Shown here piece after piece: positions 8,043 to 18,360 of a stretch of 64,000 nt of DNA (position 1 is the stretch's first letter; every line of letters begins with the position of its first letter). Where the stretch lies: contig NZ_JALQCW010000005.1 of assembly GCF_023241715.1 (NCBI RefSeq), positions 1-64,000 of the forward strand, in the 5' to 3' direction. A model generated the notes under the pieces. The model had not been told where the DNA came from. It saw nothing but the letters and a program-made list of their open reading frames with translations, and ran no database searches. This stretch comes from Pseudomonas morbosilactucae. GTDB lineage: Bacteria; Pseudomonadota; Gammaproteobacteria; Pseudomonadales; Pseudomonadaceae. Position numbers and translations under genes: made by a program.

Positions 8043-9632
8043 TCAATCCCGCATTTCGGTCTGGCGTTCGACGGGGTCGATCAGCACGGCTTTTTGCTGG
8101 CGAACCATCAGGTCGAGGATTTCATCCTGGCGCTCGCCAAGGATCCCCGAGAAGCTGATGCCGCTGCTTTTGGTGGGCGCGAGCATGGACACGCGATACA
8201 GCTCCACGCTCAACGGCGAGTCGATGGACAGCGGGCCGCTGCCATTGGCCGCCAGTTCGCCGCCGACCACGATCAGCGAGACCTGGGCGTCGAACGGGTC
8301 GAGCTTGATGTCGCGGTCGGTGTCGGAAAGGTCCTTGATGTGGCCGTAGACGCCGGTCAGGCCGTTGGCCATGGCGACGTTTTCGTACAGGCGGATATTC
8401 ACGCTGTTGCGAATGCGGATGCCGTGGCGTTTGTTGCTGATCACCTTGTTGCCCCACAGCAGGTTGTCGGCACTCTCGTAGAGGGTGATGCCGTCGGTGT
8501 GGTTACGGTAGATCTCGTTGTAGGCAATCAGGTTGTTGACGCTGTTACGGTCGATCACGAGGCCCGAGAGTTTGTTGTCGTAGCTACGATTGTTGAAGAT
8601 GAAGCTGTCGTTCACTTCCCGGGAAATGATGATGCCGTGCTTCTTCTTCGTCCCGTGGACGGTGTTGTCGGCGATGATCAGCCGGTGCGAACGGTCGTGG
8701 GGGTCGATGCCGTAGACGATGTTGTCTTTGTAGGTGTTGCCCTTGACCACGAAGTCGCGGGTTTCGTAGCAGTAGAAGCCGTACCACATGTCCGAGAATT
8801 CCGAGCCGATGATCCAGCCGGTGGGTTCATCGCGCTTGAGTACCTTGGCCATGTTCGGCGTGTACTGGGAAATACTCACGCCGTAGGACTTGGAGTTGGC
8901 GTAGCCGAAGCTGGCCATCTGGCTGTTGACGATGTAGGTCTCGGTGCCGCCCCAGGCCAGTAGGAAGGGGCGGAATTCCTTGGGCGAGCGGAAGGTCGCC
9001 GGGCCGTTGTCTTTTTCGCGCCAGCCCGTGACCTTGGTGTCGCGCACAAACAGCTGGCCATCGTTGACCAGGAACGAACCGCCTTCCTGGGACAGGCGCA
9101 GTTCCTGGGTCTGTTTGTCGATTTCCAGGATGCCCTTGCGTCCGACCACGATCGGCAGGCGCGCGAGGAATACACCCGGCGCGGTTTCGCTGATGTACTG
9201 CTTGGGCAGTTTCTTGGCCAGGTCTTTGAGGTTGATGTAACCGTCGTCGATAAAGATCGCCTGGGGAATGCCGTGTTGGCGCACCACCCATTCGGCCATC
9301 TTGTTGTCACCGCCTATAAAGTCCTTCAGGGCGTCTTCCTGCATCATCCGGCGCACGCTGATCTTGCCCGGCTTGCTGCGCACGATCTTCGCCGCAGCGG
9401 CCTCTGCGGTGTAGCCGGAGAGGTCGGGCAGGGTCGGCGTGGCCAGATTCAGCGGCTCGGTGGGCGCACTGCTGACGGTGTAGGTCTTGGCCTGTTGCAG
9501 CTCCTTGGCGATGATCGGCGCCTTGGCCGGCTCGACAGTGGCGAACGCCGAGCTGCTGGCCAGCAACAGGGCGCCGGCCAACAGGCTGAGGGCGCCTTTC
9601 GCAGCGGGGCTGTTCATGGGGTAGCAGTTCAT
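8043..9632 (-). CDS. algG: mannuronan C5-epimerase AlgG
   Basis: Periplasmic epimerase of 529 residues that turns mannuronate into guluronate in the nascent polymer. The signal peptide covers about the first 32 residues (GALSLLAGALLLASSSAFA). The central and C-terminal part is a right-handed beta-helix of CASH repeats, seen as recurrent NNRSYDNKLSGLVI-type rungs. It carries the catalytic DPHDRS motif near residue 315. The ATG at 9632 has AAGGGAG 8 bases upstream; a start at 9659 would add nine residues and overlap the algE stop. It lies between algE and algX in the operon. Confidence 0.96.
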   Translation of the reverse strand: MNCYPMNSPAAKGALSLLAGALLLASSSAFATVEPAKAPIIAKELQQAKTYTVSSAPTEPLNLATPTLPDLSGYTAEAAAAKIVRSKPGKISVRRMMQEDALKDFIGGDNKMAEWVVRQHGIPQAIFIDDGYINLKDLAKKLPKQYISETAPGVFLARLPIVVGRKGILEIDKQTQELRLSQEGGSFLVNDGQLFVRDTKVTGWREKDNGPATFRSPKEFRPFLLAWGGTETYIVNSQMASFGYANSKSYGVSISQYTPNMAKVLKRDEPTGWIIGSEFSDMWYGFYCYETRDFVVKGNTYKDNIVYGIDPHDRSHRLIIADNTVHGTKKKHGIIISREVNDSFIFNNRSYDNKLSGLVIDRNSVNNLIAYNEIYRNHTDGITLYESADNLLWGNKVISNKRHGIRIRNSVNIRLYENVAMANGLTGVYGHIKDLSDTDRDIKLDPFDAQVSLIVVGGELAANGSGPLSIDSPLSVELYRVSMLAPTKSSGISFSGILGERQDEILDLMVRQQKAVLIDPVERQTEMRD

Positions 9633-9658
9633 TTCGGGCACTCCCTTCGCGGCTCGCA

Positions 9659-11143
9659 TCAGAAGCGCCAGATCACGTCGATAAAGGCGCGGTGCATGTA
9701 CGAGTCGACGTCTTTGCCGTAGGCATCGCCGGGCTTGAACACACCGCCACGAAAACGCACCAGGGCCGATGGCTCATCGATGGACTGGCTCAGGGCCGCC
9801 GGCAACAGGCCCTGCTTGAAGTACTTGGTGACCACCAAGTCCATTTCCTGCCCCAGGTCTTTCTTGCCGTCTTGCAGCGGCAGCGAGGTGCTGGAGAGCA
9901 GGTTGCCGTCGCCGTCATAGTCGTTGTCCACGGCGTTGATGCCGTTGCTGCCGACGGCCTTCTTGCCGTCCACGCGCCAGAACTTGTGGTAGATCAGGCT
10001 GGCGTCGTATTCGTCGTTGAGCATCCAGGAACCGAACAGGGTGGCGGTCTGCATGTTGTTCATTTCGCCGCGATAAGCTTCGCCGAAACGGTGCACGCGG
10101 GAGCGGGTGCCGGTGTAGTTGGAGCGGTTGCTTTCCAGGCCGTTCTGCTCGTAGTCGCCGCTGGCGCGGGCATAGGCGGCGCCGACTTGCCAGTTCGGGT
10201 CCAGGCGCAGGCGTACGCCCAGGTCCGTGGCCCAGCCGTCGAGGTTCTCGCCGCGCTTGGCCTGGGCCGGGCGGTTGCCATTGGCGTCCAGTGCGTTGAC
10301 CGTGTCGCGGTCGCCGCTCATGCCGGTCAGGCTGGCCCAGTAGTTGACGGTGTTGGTGTTGCGCCAGTTATAGGCGTCGCTGTCGGCGGTGAGGCCGAGC
10401 CAAGTAAGGTCGCCGTTCTCTTTCTTGTCCAGGGAATCGGCCGCTTCGCCGGGCACCGGATAGTCGAGCTTGCCGTCATCGTGGGTGTGATGACCGCGAA
10501 TCCCCACCCAGTTGCCTGGGGTCCACTGGTACGCCGCGTCGCCGTAGACGTGCAGGCGGTCTTTATCCTTGGGCGCCAGTTCCTTGAGGTCGGTGCGGTA
10601 CTCGCTGAAGCGCTCGGCGGCGCCAACGTTGGCCCGCAGCAAGGTGGTGTCGAAGGTCCAGTTCAGGGCTTCGATGTTGGTGTCGCGCCACTGGCCGTCG
10701 TCGTTACGCAGGCGTTGGCGGCCCAGTTTCAACTGCTCGCCTGGGTAGGGCGTGAAGCCGCTGTAGCCGATCCAGAACTCACGCAGGGCCAGGTAGTTTT
10801 TCTTGGTCTTGCGGTCGTCGTTGCTCGACTGCTGGGTACCGTCGGCGTCCGACTGCTGCAGCGTATCGGTTTCGATGATGTCGGTGGAGGTCACCGCCTG
10901 GCCCATGGCGTAGGCGCTCCAGGCACCGCGTTCACCGTAGACCCACGGCCGCAGGTCCAGGCCCAGGCCGTTGACGTCGCCGCCGCTGAGGGTGCCCAGG
11001 TCGCGGTCGTCTTCGGACTGGCCGGTGATTTTCACTTCCAGGCCGAAGTTCTGGGTATCGGTCATCGCTGCCAGGGTCGGGCAGGACCAGATCAGGGCGA
11101 AGCTCAGGCCGATGCCGGCCTTCACGAATGGATTCAACTTCAT
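9659..11143 (-). CDS. algE: outer-membrane alginate export porin AlgE
   Basis: Beta-barrel of 494 residues, close to the 490 of P. aeruginosa AlgE, forming the anionic alginate pore. The signal peptide is residues 1-25 ([12 protein letters not shown]). Alternating polar and aromatic strands run throughout, and the protein ends in AFIDVIWRF, with the terminal aromatic residue expected for BAM-dependent insertion. Its ATG overlaps the algK stop as ATGA (11140-11143), so the two are translationally coupled and made in step with the AlgK lipoprotein that docks with it. The open frame continues upstream inside algK, but that part is a shadow. Confidence 0.96.
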   Translation of the reverse strand: MKLNPFVKAGIGLSFALIWSCPTLAAMTDTQNFGLEVKITGQSEDDRDLGTLSGGDVNGLGLDLRPWVYGERGAWSAYAMGQAVTSTDIIETDTLQQSDADGTQQSSNDDRKTKKNYLALREFWIGYSGFTPYPGEQLKLGRQRLRNDDGQWRDTNIEALNWTFDTTLLRANVGAAERFSEYRTDLKELAPKDKDRLHVYGDAAYQWTPGNWVGIRGHHTHDDGKLDYPVPGEAADSLDKKENGDLTWLGLTADSDAYNWRNTNTVNYWASLTGMSGDRDTVNALDANGNRPAQAKRGENLDGWATDLGVRLRLDPNWQVGAAYARASGDYEQNGLESNRSNYTGTRSRVHRFGEAYRGEMNNMQTATLFGSWMLNDEYDASLIYHKFWRVDGKKAVGSNGINAVDNDYDGDGNLLSSTSLPLQDGKKDLGQEMDLVVTKYFKQGLLPAALSQSIDEPSALVRFRGGVFKPGDAYGKDVDSYMHRAFIDVIWRF

Positions 11144-12582
11144 AGGGTTTCCTCGCCGTCTTCTTCTTGCAGGGCGTGCAGTTGCAGCGCGTTCTGGCTC
11201 AAGGCCCCACGCACGGCCTGCTCTTGTTGCAGCAGGCGTTGGGCTTCGGCGCGCTGTGCAGGCGGCAATTGGGTTTCCAGCTGTTGCGCCAGCTCGTTGG
11301 CTTGCGGCGTGTCCTGGACCTTCGCCAGTTGGCTGAAGACGTAGGCGTTGACTGGGTTGGGCTTGGTGCCCTTGCCCTGGGAGAACAACTGGGCAATGGC
11401 GAAGTCGGCGCTGTTCTGGCCGTTGCGCGCGGCGGTCAGCAGGTGGTCCAGGGCCTTTTGTGGGTAGACCTGGCCCAGGTAGCCACGGCGGTAGATCTGG
11501 CCGAGGTAGTAGTCGGCAGCCACTTCGCGGCCCACGGCTTTCTGGAAGTGTTCTTCGGCGACCTTGGCGTCGGCCGGTACCCATTTGCCTTCGTAGTAGA
11601 GCTTGCCCAGCAGCAGTTCGGCGCGGGGCTGGTCGGCGGCGCGGCCGTTGTCCAGGTACTGCATCATCTTGTCGACGTCACCCAGTTCGGGGAAGTCGTA
11701 GAGCAGTTGGGCCAGGCTGACCCAGGATGCCGGGTAACCCGGAGCGACCTGCTCCAGCAGGGCCTGGGCGGTTTTTTCGTCCGGCTTGCCGAGGCTGGCA
11801 TCGCCCAGCACGCGGGCCACGCTGTCCACTCGCTGGGCGCTGACCGTGCCACGGCTGTAGCCGGCCTGCAGCTGCTTGAGCAGCTCGGCCTGTTGCTCCG
11901 GCTGGCCGCGTTTTTGATAAACGGTGGCCAGTTCCACGTAGCAGATGTCGGTGCTGTTGAGCGCGGCCTTGCAGATGGTTTCCACCTCGGCCAGGTGTTG
12001 GTCGTAGGTGCCTTGGGTGCGGTACAGCAGCACCTGGGCCAGGCCGGCTTCCGGGTAACCGGCGCTGCGCCATTGGCTGATCTGCTGCTGGGCGTTGATG
12101 TTGGGGAAGCTGTGGGGGTATTGCAGGTACAGCATCGCCAGGGGAATCAGGGTGTTGCCTTCACCGTTGGCAAAGGCTTTTTTCAACAGGCCTTCGGCTT
12201 CGTGCTGCTCGGCCTCGGTGGAGCCGGGCTTGGCCACCAACAAGCGGCCAAGGCGCGCCTGGGCCCGGGGCGATACATCGGCCGCGGCGCGATAGGTGGC
12301 CTCGGCCTGCTTGATCTGCGCCGGGTCGCGGCTGTCCACCTGGATGTCGGCCAGGCCCACCTGGGCCTCGCTGTAGCCCAGGTCCGCCAGTTGCCGGTAG
12401 TTCTGTTCGGCCAGCGCGGTGTCGCCGCGCTTCAGGGCTTCGTTGGCCAGGCGCTGGTCGGGCAGGCCGGCGCAACCGGCCAGGCTCACGGCCAGGGCCA
12501 GGGAGCACAGGGCCAAGGCGCGGCGCCCTTGAGGCTTATCGAGTGCGCAGCACTCGCCAATGGGAAGGCTAGTCACAGGCAT
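11140..12582 (-). CDS. algK: alginate export lipoprotein AlgK (TPR/Sel1-like repeats)
   Basis: Outer-membrane lipoprotein of 480 residues that bridges the periplasmic complex to AlgE. A lipobox LAGC is at residues 34-37 after a hydrophobic stretch, so Cys37 is the probable lipidation site. The rest is helical repeats of Sel1/TPR type (for example [32 protein letters not shown] and [19 protein letters not shown]). The ATG at 12582 follows a strong CGGAGGAC site. The N-terminal region before the lipobox is rather long, so a later start is possible. The gene begins 9 bp after alg44. Confidence 0.95.
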   Translation of the reverse strand: MPVTSLPIGECCALDKPQGRRALALCSLALAVSLAGCAGLPDQRLANEALKRGDTALAEQNYRQLADLGYSEAQVGLADIQVDSRDPAQIKQAEATYRAAADVSPRAQARLGRLLVAKPGSTEAEQHEAEGLLKKAFANGEGNTLIPLAMLYLQYPHSFPNINAQQQISQWRSAGYPEAGLAQVLLYRTQGTYDQHLAEVETICKAALNSTDICYVELATVYQKRGQPEQQAELLKQLQAGYSRGTVSAQRVDSVARVLGDASLGKPDEKTAQALLEQVAPGYPASWVSLAQLLYDFPELGDVDKMMQYLDNGRAADQPRAELLLGKLYYEGKWVPADAKVAEEHFQKAVGREVAADYYLGQIYRRGYLGQVYPQKALDHLLTAARNGQNSADFAIAQLFSQGKGTKPNPVNAYVFSQLAKVQDTPQANELAQQLETQLPPAQRAEAQRLLQQEQAVRGALSQNALQLHALQEEDGEETL

Positions 12583-12591
12583 GTCCTCCGC

Positions 12592-13761
12592 TTAGAGACC
12601 GGAGGCCATGGCTTTGTCGATCAGCCAGTTCATGGACGGGCCACGGTCGCTGCTGACTTCCACTGGACGACCGGCGAAGGCGCTGCTCAGGGGATGGTCA
12701 GGCTTGATCTGCACGCGGATGTCGGAGGACAGGTCGCTGCTGTTCAGGCTGGTGCTGCTGACGATGGTGCCGCGGCGCACAGTGTCTTCATCGGCAATCT
12801 GGAAGTTGACCTTGGTGCCTGGGCGGACATCAGCGAATTGACGGTAAGAGAAGCGCGCCTCGACGTTGGCCTGGCTGTTGCGCGGGACCAGTTGGAAGAT
12901 CACGTCGCCTTTGCTGGCGTACTGGCCGTCGGCGACCATTTGCTGGGCCACGGTGCAGTCGCAAGGGGAGGTCAGGGTGCCGGTCATTTGCTTGCCGAAC
13001 AGCTCCTCGACCTTGGCCGGTTGCAGTTGGTCTTCATCCAGGTGGCCTTTGAGCACGTCGAGCATGCTGGTGCTGAAGGTGGCCAGTGGCGCGCCCTTGG
13101 CCGCAATGCCGTCGCTCTGCACCAGGCTTTGCACCGTGCCGTCGCGCGGCATGGTGACGTTCATCCCCGGGACGCTGACCAGGCCGGCCTGGGCGTGGCT
13201 GACGAAGTACATGCCGTACACCGACTTGAGGATGAAACCGAACGCCGCCAGGCCCACCACGAAGATCCCGGCGCTGAAGGTCACGGCGCGCAGGCGGCCC
13301 ATGGCGGTCATGCCGCTGCCGCTGTCCTTGACCTTGCGCGCCTTGGTGAAGTTGTCGCGCTGCAGGGTGGCGAGCACGTCTCCCATGCTGACGATGTCGC
13401 CGGCCAGGTGCGAGGTGATCAGGTGGCGCAGGGTGGAAATGTCCTGGGGCTCGAGGTTCTGGAACTGGCAGCCGACGCGGCCGCTCTGGCGGTCGAAGGA
13501 GCGGATCTGCAGTTCCACGTCCATGGCCAGGCCCAGGTTGTCGATGACGAACTGCAGGCGGCCCTTGTGCACCTCACCGATGGTCAGCGCCTGCTGCCCG
13601 GCGATAAAGCTCAAGCCACCGGCGGACAGGTCGTGGACCCGGACTTCCAGGGGTTTACCCTCTGTTCCGAAAAAGCGCAGCTTGGCCGGGATCTTGACCC
13701 GGGCGTGCTGGCGTTGGGCTTCGGATTCATGCACTACGTTGACATTCACGGCGGTGTTCAT
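12592..13761 (-). CDS. alg44: alginate polymerisation regulator Alg44 (PilZ domain)
   Basis: Inner-membrane c-di-GMP receptor of 389 residues that activates Alg8. The PilZ domain is at the N-terminus: RQHAR (the RxxxR motif) at about 17-21, and DLSAGG (the D/NxSxxG motif) about 25 residues later. Both ligand motifs are intact. One transmembrane helix near 165-185 (VTFSAGIFVVGLAAFGFIL) leads to a periplasmic region resembling membrane-fusion proteins. It lies 35 bp after alg8. Alginate output should therefore depend on c-di-GMP in this strain, as in P. aeruginosa. Confidence 0.95.
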   Translation of the reverse strand: MNTAVNVNVVHESEAQRQHARVKIPAKLRFFGTEGKPLEVRVHDLSAGGLSFIAGQQALTIGEVHKGRLQFVIDNLGLAMDVELQIRSFDRQSGRVGCQFQNLEPQDISTLRHLITSHLAGDIVSMGDVLATLQRDNFTKARKVKDSGSGMTAMGRLRAVTFSAGIFVVGLAAFGFILKSVYGMYFVSHAQAGLVSVPGMNVTMPRDGTVQSLVQSDGIAAKGAPLATFSTSMLDVLKGHLDEDQLQPAKVEELFGKQMTGTLTSPCDCTVAQQMVADGQYASKGDVIFQLVPRNSQANVEARFSYRQFADVRPGTKVNFQIADEDTVRRGTIVSSTSLNSSDLSSDIRVQIKPDHPLSSAFAGRPVEVSSDRGPSMNWLIDKAMASGL

Positions 13762-13796
13762 AGGGGCGATTTCCTAGTTAATTCAGGCAAGTCGGG

Positions 13797-15278
13797 TCAG
13801 ACCATCAGCAGCAGCACGGCGACGAACACACTGCCGGCAGAGAAGGTCATGGTTCGAGACGACCAGGTGTTGAACCAACGTTGAAAGCTGGCGAGATCAC
13901 GGGTCAGTTTGGTGTCCTGGCGGGTCCAGGACTGTTGGTCGAGGCGGAAGAACACGTAGATCTTCACCAGCGCGCCGACGATCTGGTTGTAATAGAGAAT
14001 CACCGGGTAGGCCGGGCCGATCTTGTGCCCCGAGCACGACAGCAGCAGGGTCAGGATCAAGCGGGTGATGCCGATCCACAGCAGGTACGCGAGGATGAAG
14101 GCCGTGCCGTACTTGAAGCTGGCGATGATCGCCACGGTCAGGCCCAGCAGGGAGGTCCACATCGACACGCGCTGGTCGAACAGCACCACGCTGGTGAACA
14201 GCCCCAGGCGCTTCATGCCCAGGCCCAGGGCCCGGGAGTTCTGCCGCAGGTTGTTGCCGTACCAGCGGAACATCAGCTTGCGGCTGGCCTTGATAAAGCT
14301 CTTTTCCGGCGGGTGTTCCACGGTGTTGATCGCGGCGTCGGGTACGTAGAAGGTGTCGTAGCCCAGGCGCATCAGGCTGAACCAGCTGGACTTGTCGTCG
14401 CCGGTGAGGAACTTGAAACGGCCCAGGCGCCAGTGTTGCAGGGAGTCGCTTTCCACGTCGGCGATGAAGTCCGGGTCGGTGACCACGGTGGCGCGGAACA
14501 CCGACATGCGCCCGGTCATGGTCAGCACGCGCTTGGACAGGGCCATGGAGCACATGTTGATGTGACGTTGGGCGAAGCGCAGTTTGTGCCACTCGCTCAT
14601 GACGTAGCCGCCGCGCACTTCGCAGAACTCGTTGGTGGTCAGGCCGCCGACATTGCCGAACAGCTGGAACCAGGGCACGGTCTTGCGCACAACGCCTTCG
14701 CCAAGCACGGTGTCGCCGTCGATCACGGCCACCACGGCGCGGCTGTCCGGCAGGAGGCGCGAGATGGCGCGGAAACCGAAGGCCAGGCCGTCGCGTTTAC
14801 CGGTGCCGGGGATGCGTACGAAGTCGAGTTTGACCCGGTCAGGCGGGTTCATCCGCGCCCACAGGCTTTTCACCAGCAGCTCATCGGACATTTCCACGAT
14901 GGAGCAGACCACCGTGGTCGGGAAACCGCAGTCGATGGCTTCGCGGATCACCGAGCTGTAGACCTGGGCGGTGGTCAGGGCGTCGATGCGAAAGCTGGTG
15001 ACCATCAGGTACACATGGGACGGGTCCGCTGCCGTGCCCAGCTTGCGCACTTTGCGCCGCAGGTGCGGGTAGACCACGTAGAGAAACAGCATGCCGCGGA
15101 CAAAGTGCGTGGCACCCATCGAATAGCGCCAGATACCCACGGCGCCAATCAGGAAAATAAAATCCTTGGACTCAGAGTCGAAGGTCGATGTGGGCAGCAG
15201 CAGCGCCATCCCCATCAGCAAGCTCAAGAAAAACAGCCAACCGGCGGCCTGTAGGAGGCCGTTTTTTAGCCTGTGCAT
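13797..15278 (-). CDS. alg8: mannuronan synthase Alg8 (GT2)
   Basis: Processive inner-membrane family-2 glycosyltransferase of 493 residues that polymerises mannuronate from GDP-mannuronate. Two N-terminal membrane helices precede the cytoplasmic GT domain, which has the metal-binding VIDGD motif, the later acidic ADVESDS and the acceptor-site [10 protein letters not shown]. Several C-terminal helices follow from about residue 375. The ATG at 15278 gives [14 protein letters not shown], like other Alg8 proteins; an in-frame ATG at 15311 would add 11 residues from the repeat-bearing spacer. Confidence 0.95.
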   Translation of the reverse strand: MHRLKNGLLQAAGWLFFLSLLMGMALLLPTSTFDSESKDFIFLIGAVGIWRYSMGATHFVRGMLFLYVVYPHLRRKVRKLGTAADPSHVYLMVTSFRIDALTTAQVYSSVIREAIDCGFPTTVVCSIVEMSDELLVKSLWARMNPPDRVKLDFVRIPGTGKRDGLAFGFRAISRLLPDSRAVVAVIDGDTVLGEGVVRKTVPWFQLFGNVGGLTTNEFCEVRGGYVMSEWHKLRFAQRHINMCSMALSKRVLTMTGRMSVFRATVVTDPDFIADVESDSLQHWRLGRFKFLTGDDKSSWFSLMRLGYDTFYVPDAAINTVEHPPEKSFIKASRKLMFRWYGNNLRQNSRALGLGMKRLGLFTSVVLFDQRVSMWTSLLGLTVAIIASFKYGTAFILAYLLWIGITRLILTLLLSCSGHKIGPAYPVILYYNQIVGALVKIYVFFRLDQQSWTRQDTKLTRDLASFQRWFNTWSSRTMTFSAGSVFVAVLLLMV

Positions 15279-15280
15279 AA

Positions 15281-16681
15281 TCAGCATCCTAAAATCAGTT
15301 GCAAGCTCCAAGCCGCAAGCGTGGGGCTCTTGCTTACGGCTTGAAGCTTGAAGCCTGCCGCTGCGTTACCAGCAAATCCCTTCGGTACGGCCGGTGGTGC
15401 AAGTGGCCTTGGACATGAAGCCGACAGGTCGATGACTTGCTTGCCGATAGGTGCCTTGTCGGCCAGGGCGCGGAACTTCTCGTCACGGTTGCCGAGGATG
15501 ATCACGTCGGAGTTGCCGATCACTTCGTCGAAGTCCGAGTTGAGCAGGGACGACACGTGGGGGATCTTCGACTCGATGTAATCCTTGTTGGCGCCGTGGA
15601 CCCGGGCGTACTCGACGTTGCTGTCGTAGATGCTCAGGTCGTAGCCCTTGCCGATGAGCATTTCTGCCAGTTCCACCAGCGGGCTTTCACGCAGGTCGTC
15701 GGTACCGGCCTTGAAGCTCAGGCCGAGCAGGGCGACTTTGCGCTTATCGTGGCTTTCAACGATGTCGAAGGCGTTCTGCACCTGGGACTCGTTACTGCGC
15801 ATCAGCGAGTTGAGCAGCGGCGCCTCGACGTCCAGGGAGCCGGCGCGGTAGGTCAGGGCGCGTACGTCCTTGGGCAGGCAGGAGCCGCCGAAGGCGAAGC
15901 CCGGGCGCATGTAGTACTGGGACAGGTTGAGGGTCTTGTCCTGGCAGACCACGTCCATCACTTCACGGCCATCGACGCCGACGGCCTTGGCGATGTTGCC
16001 GATCTCGTTGGCGAAGGTGACCTTGGTCGCGTGCCAGACGTTGCAGGTGTACTTGATCATCTCGGCGACGGCGATGTCCTTGCGGATGATCGGCGCATCG
16101 AGTTCTTCGTACAGCGATTGCAGAACGTCGCCGGACGCTTTGTCGAATTCGCCGATGACGGTCATCGGTGGCAGGTCGTAGTCGGCGATGGCGGTGCTTT
16201 CGCGGAGGAATTCCGGGTTGACCGCAACGCCGAAGTCGACGCCGGCTTTCTTGCCGGAGCAGTCTTCGAGGATCGGGATCACCACGTTGGCCACGGTGCC
16301 GGGCAGCACGGTGCTGCGTACCACGATGGTGTGGCGGGTGGTCTTGTCACGCAGGACAAAACCGATTTCGCGGCACACGGCTTCGATGTAGTTGAGTTCC
16401 AGGTCGCCGTTCTTCTTGCTCGGGGTACCGACGCAGATCATCGACAGGTCGGTGTCGCGAATGGCTTCCGCGAAGTTGGTGGTGCCACGCAGGCGACCGC
16501 TCTGGATTCCCTGGCTCAGGAGTTCGCCCAGGCCCGGTTCAACGATGGGGGATTTCCCGGCGTTGATCAGGTCGATCTTGTCTTTGGCTACATCCACGCC
16601 AACCACATCATGACCCCGTGCAGACAGGCAACCGGCACAGACTGCACCGACGTAACCCAAACCAAATATGCTGATGCGCAT
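15281..16681 (-). CDS. algD: GDP-mannose 6-dehydrogenase AlgD, C-terminus altered by a one-base loss
   Basis: First, committed enzyme: oxidises GDP-mannose to GDP-mannuronate with 2 NAD+. The Rossmann motif [11 protein letters not shown] is at the N-terminus, and the catalytic Cys sits in FGGSCLPKD near 268. As read it has 466 residues. After QVIDL (about 15425) the frame leaves the family sequence. Adding one base there gives [14 protein letters not shown] and a stop at 15366-15368, making exactly 438 codons plus stop. So the last ~40 residues, encoded by spacer repeats, are probably an artefact or a mutation. The start at 16681 is preceded by AGAGGT. The misread stop ends 2 bp before the alg8 ATG. 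Confidence 0.92.
   Translation of the reverse strand: MRISIFGLGYVGAVCAGCLSARGHDVVGVDVAKDKIDLINAGKSPIVEPGLGELLSQGIQSGRLRGTTNFAEAIRDTDLSMICVGTPSKKNGDLELNYIEAVCREIGFVLRDKTTRHTIVVRSTVLPGTVANVVIPILEDCSGKKAGVDFGVAVNPEFLRESTAIADYDLPPMTVIGEFDKASGDVLQSLYEELDAPIIRKDIAVAEMIKYTCNVWHATKVTFANEIGNIAKAVGVDGREVMDVVCQDKTLNLSQYYMRPGFAFGGSCLPKDVRALTYRAGSLDVEAPLLNSLMRSNESQVQNAFDIVESHDKRKVALLGLSFKAGTDDLRESPLVELAEMLIGKGYDLSIYDSNVEYARVHGANKDYIESKIPHVSSLLNSDFDEVIGNSDVIILGNRDEKFRALADKAPIGKQVIDLSASCPRPLAPPAVPKGFAGNAAAGFKLQAVSKSPTLAAWSLQLILGC
15300..15362. repeat. heptad repeats in the natural algD-alg8 gap
   Basis: Copies of GCAAGC / GCTTGAA-type units run in both orientations (GCAAGCTCCAAGCCGCAAGC, then CGGCTTGAAGCTTGAAGC). 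If algD is read with its restored frame, this is non-coding spacer just before alg8. The current algD frame translates it into an unrelated tail, which supports the frameshift reading. Confidence 0.7.
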
Positions 16682-16769
16682 CGCATTTACCTCTGTGTTA
16701 TTCACGCCATTAGATGGCCGGAGTTAATGTTTGCCAGCGGTTGTTGCGCACTCGAAAGTACAGCGGATT

Positions 16770-16805
16770 AACGCTGTAATAACGTGTGCAGGCAGACTAA
16801 GTTCC
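16770..16805 (-). promoter_or_regulatory. candidate AlgU (sigma-22) promoter of algD
   Basis: On the minus strand GGAACTT (complement at 16799-16805) matches the -35 box of AlgU/RpoE-type promoters, about 120 bp upstream of the algD ATG. This is the expected place for the main alginate promoter. The -10 region at the right distance (TTATTA) is a weak match to TCTGA-type boxes, so only the -35 half is well supported. Confidence 0.45.
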
Positions 16806-16819
16806 GAGTGTCTAAATAA

Positions 16820-17444
16820 GTGCACTCAAGTTGTGCGCAACTAATCCATGTTGTAAAGGTGTGCCCTTGTTTGTTGCCAGCAGCTCCTGCTGCAGGACCG
16901 GGTTGCCTCAGGCGTGGAGCGTATCCACTGGCTCTGGGCCACATTCCATGGGTATTCCCAGTATGTGGGGCGGTCCTTGAAGGCCGGCTATTCCTTGGCG
17001 TCGTAGGGGATAGTAATGGTGCGTTATCTCCTGTCGGTTAAACCTAAGTTCAAGTTGTTGACCAGGCAGTCATATCACTGTGACAACTTGGCTAGTTTCT
17101 CTTGATCCTGTGTAAGTCATCTCGTACGTTGTCGTTGAGAATCGTTACCGGTGGTATGAGCGGTGGTTCAGGACATAGTTCCGACCCACTCATCCTGTTT
17201 TCCGAAATTTCTTGAAATATTGGCAAAGATGGCACTGCTCTCAAATTGATAGCACTTACCATTTGGGCCTTTAGTTATGGGGAGTTCACGGCGGGAGATA
17301 TTTTTATGCCACTACTGAATAAAAAAAACAGTGCCACTACTGAAAAAAGTCACACCTGTCGAGTGAATAAAAAGTTATCCAGAGGGCAAAAAGAATAATG
17401 ACGCCAATAAAATGGCGATTTTGGCGAGAGGGAGGGGCGAGTGA
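16820..17444. promoter_or_regulatory. long non-coding region upstream of algD
   Basis: No credible gene lies between the algD start and the yaaA terminator, a gap of over 750 bp. It is AT-richer than its surroundings, especially from 17200 on. In P. aeruginosa the algD promoter needs far-upstream sites for AlgR, AlgB and AmrZ, so this space fits a distal control region. I found no exact AlgR core (CCGTTNGTC) by eye. The only evident pattern is a 12-bp direct repeat near its far end. Confidence 0.5.
17308..17344. repeat. 12-bp direct repeat in A-rich DNA upstream of algD
   Basis: GCCACTACTGAA occurs at 17308-17319 and again at 17333-17344, 25 bp apart start to start, each followed by an A-run. 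The spacing is about two and a half helical turns. No known site is recognised. It may be a duplicated protein-binding site or a chance slippage duplication. Confidence 0.5.
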
Positions 17445-17486
17445 TAAAAATCCGGCGTGCCCATGGAGTGGTCATGGGCACGCCGG
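17445..17486 (-). terminator. rho-independent terminator of yaaA
   Basis: A perfect 14-bp stem (CCGGCGTGCCCATG and its complement, 17452-17465 and 17473-17486) with a 7-base loop is followed, in the minus direction, by ATTTTTATC. It begins 10 bp past the yaaA stop. Confidence 0.9.
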
Positions 17487-17495
17487 GAATCTGCG

Positions 17496-18275
17496 TTATT
17501 GCGGTGCGTGATCGCGCAGGAAAACCAGGTTGTCGGCTTTCGACTGTTCGGCGCTGTAGCGGTAGCCCTGGACATCGAATTGCTTGAGTTGGGCCGGATC
17601 GTCGATGCGTTGTTCGATGACGAAGCGGCTCATCATGCCCCGGGCCTTTTTGGCGTAGAAACTGATGATTTTGTACTGGCCGTTCTTCAGGTCCTTGAAC
17701 TCGGTGTTGATGATCCGCGCCTTCAGGGCCGTGTGCTTGACCGCCGAGAAGTACTCGTTGGAGGCCAGGTTGAGCAGCAGGTCGTCGCCTTGCTCGGCCA
17801 GTGCCTCGTTCAGCCATTCGCTGATGCGCGTGCCCCAGAACGCGTAGAGGTCCTTGCCCCTGGCGTTGGCCAGCTTGGTGCCCATTTCCAGGCGGTACGG
17901 TTGCATCAGGTCCAGGGGGCGCAGCAGGCCGTAAAGGCCGGAGAGCATGCGCAGGTGTTGCTGGGCGTAGTCGAAATCGGCCTCGCTGAGGGTTTCGGCG
18001 TTGAGCCCGGTGTACACGTCGCCCTTGAACGCCAGCAGCGCCTGCTTGGCGTTGTCCGGGGTGAAGGCCGGGGTCCAGCTGCCGAAGCGCGCGGCGTTGA
18101 GGCCGCCGATCTTGTCGGAAACGTGCATCAGCTCGCTGATCTGCGCCGGGCTCAGTTCGCGCAGTTGCTGGATCAGCTCCTGGGAGTGATCGAGGTACTG
18201 CGGTTGGGTAAAGCGCTGGGTGACCGGCGGGGTCTCGAAATCGAGGGTCTTGGCGGGTGAAATCACCATCAACAT
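17496..18275 (-). CDS. yaaA: peroxide stress protein YaaA (DUF328/UPF0246)
   Basis: Cytoplasmic protein of 259 residues, full length for the family. In E. coli YaaA lowers free iron and protects DNA during H2O2 stress. The N-terminal [17 protein letters not shown] signature is diagnostic. Further conserved stretches are [54 protein letters not shown] and the C-terminal [13 protein letters not shown]. It is a single-gene unit bounded by its own terminator and divergent from the next gene across a REP-like element. Confidence 0.95.
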   Translation of the reverse strand: MLMVISPAKTLDFETPPVTQRFTQPQYLDHSQELIQQLRELSPAQISELMHVSDKIGGLNAARFGSWTPAFTPDNAKQALLAFKGDVYTGLNAETLSEADFDYAQQHLRMLSGLYGLLRPLDLMQPYRLEMGTKLANARGKDLYAFWGTRISEWLNEALAEQGDDLLLNLASNEYFSAVKHTALKARIINTEFKDLKNGQYKIISFYAKKARGMMSRFVIEQRIDDPAQLKQFDVQGYRYSAEQSKADNLVFLRDHAPQ

Positions 18276-18360
18276 GCAATCGTCTCCTTTTAGCGTCGGG
18301 GGATTCTAGGGGCTCGGGCGTTCGGACTCCACCTATGATGGCGATAGTCATGACCGCTGA

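Noticed and set aside
11144..11584. N-terminal extension of AlgE
   Set aside because: These 147 codons lie within algK in another frame; the ATG at 11143 starts a proper signal peptide.
11167..13884. 905-residue open frame opposite algK and alg44
   Set aside because: It crosses two real genes on the other strand without regard to their boundaries; a shadow of high-GC coding DNA.
16820..17041. 73-residue frame upstream of algD
   Set aside because: No ribosome site, no similarity, and it lies in a region expected to be regulatory.
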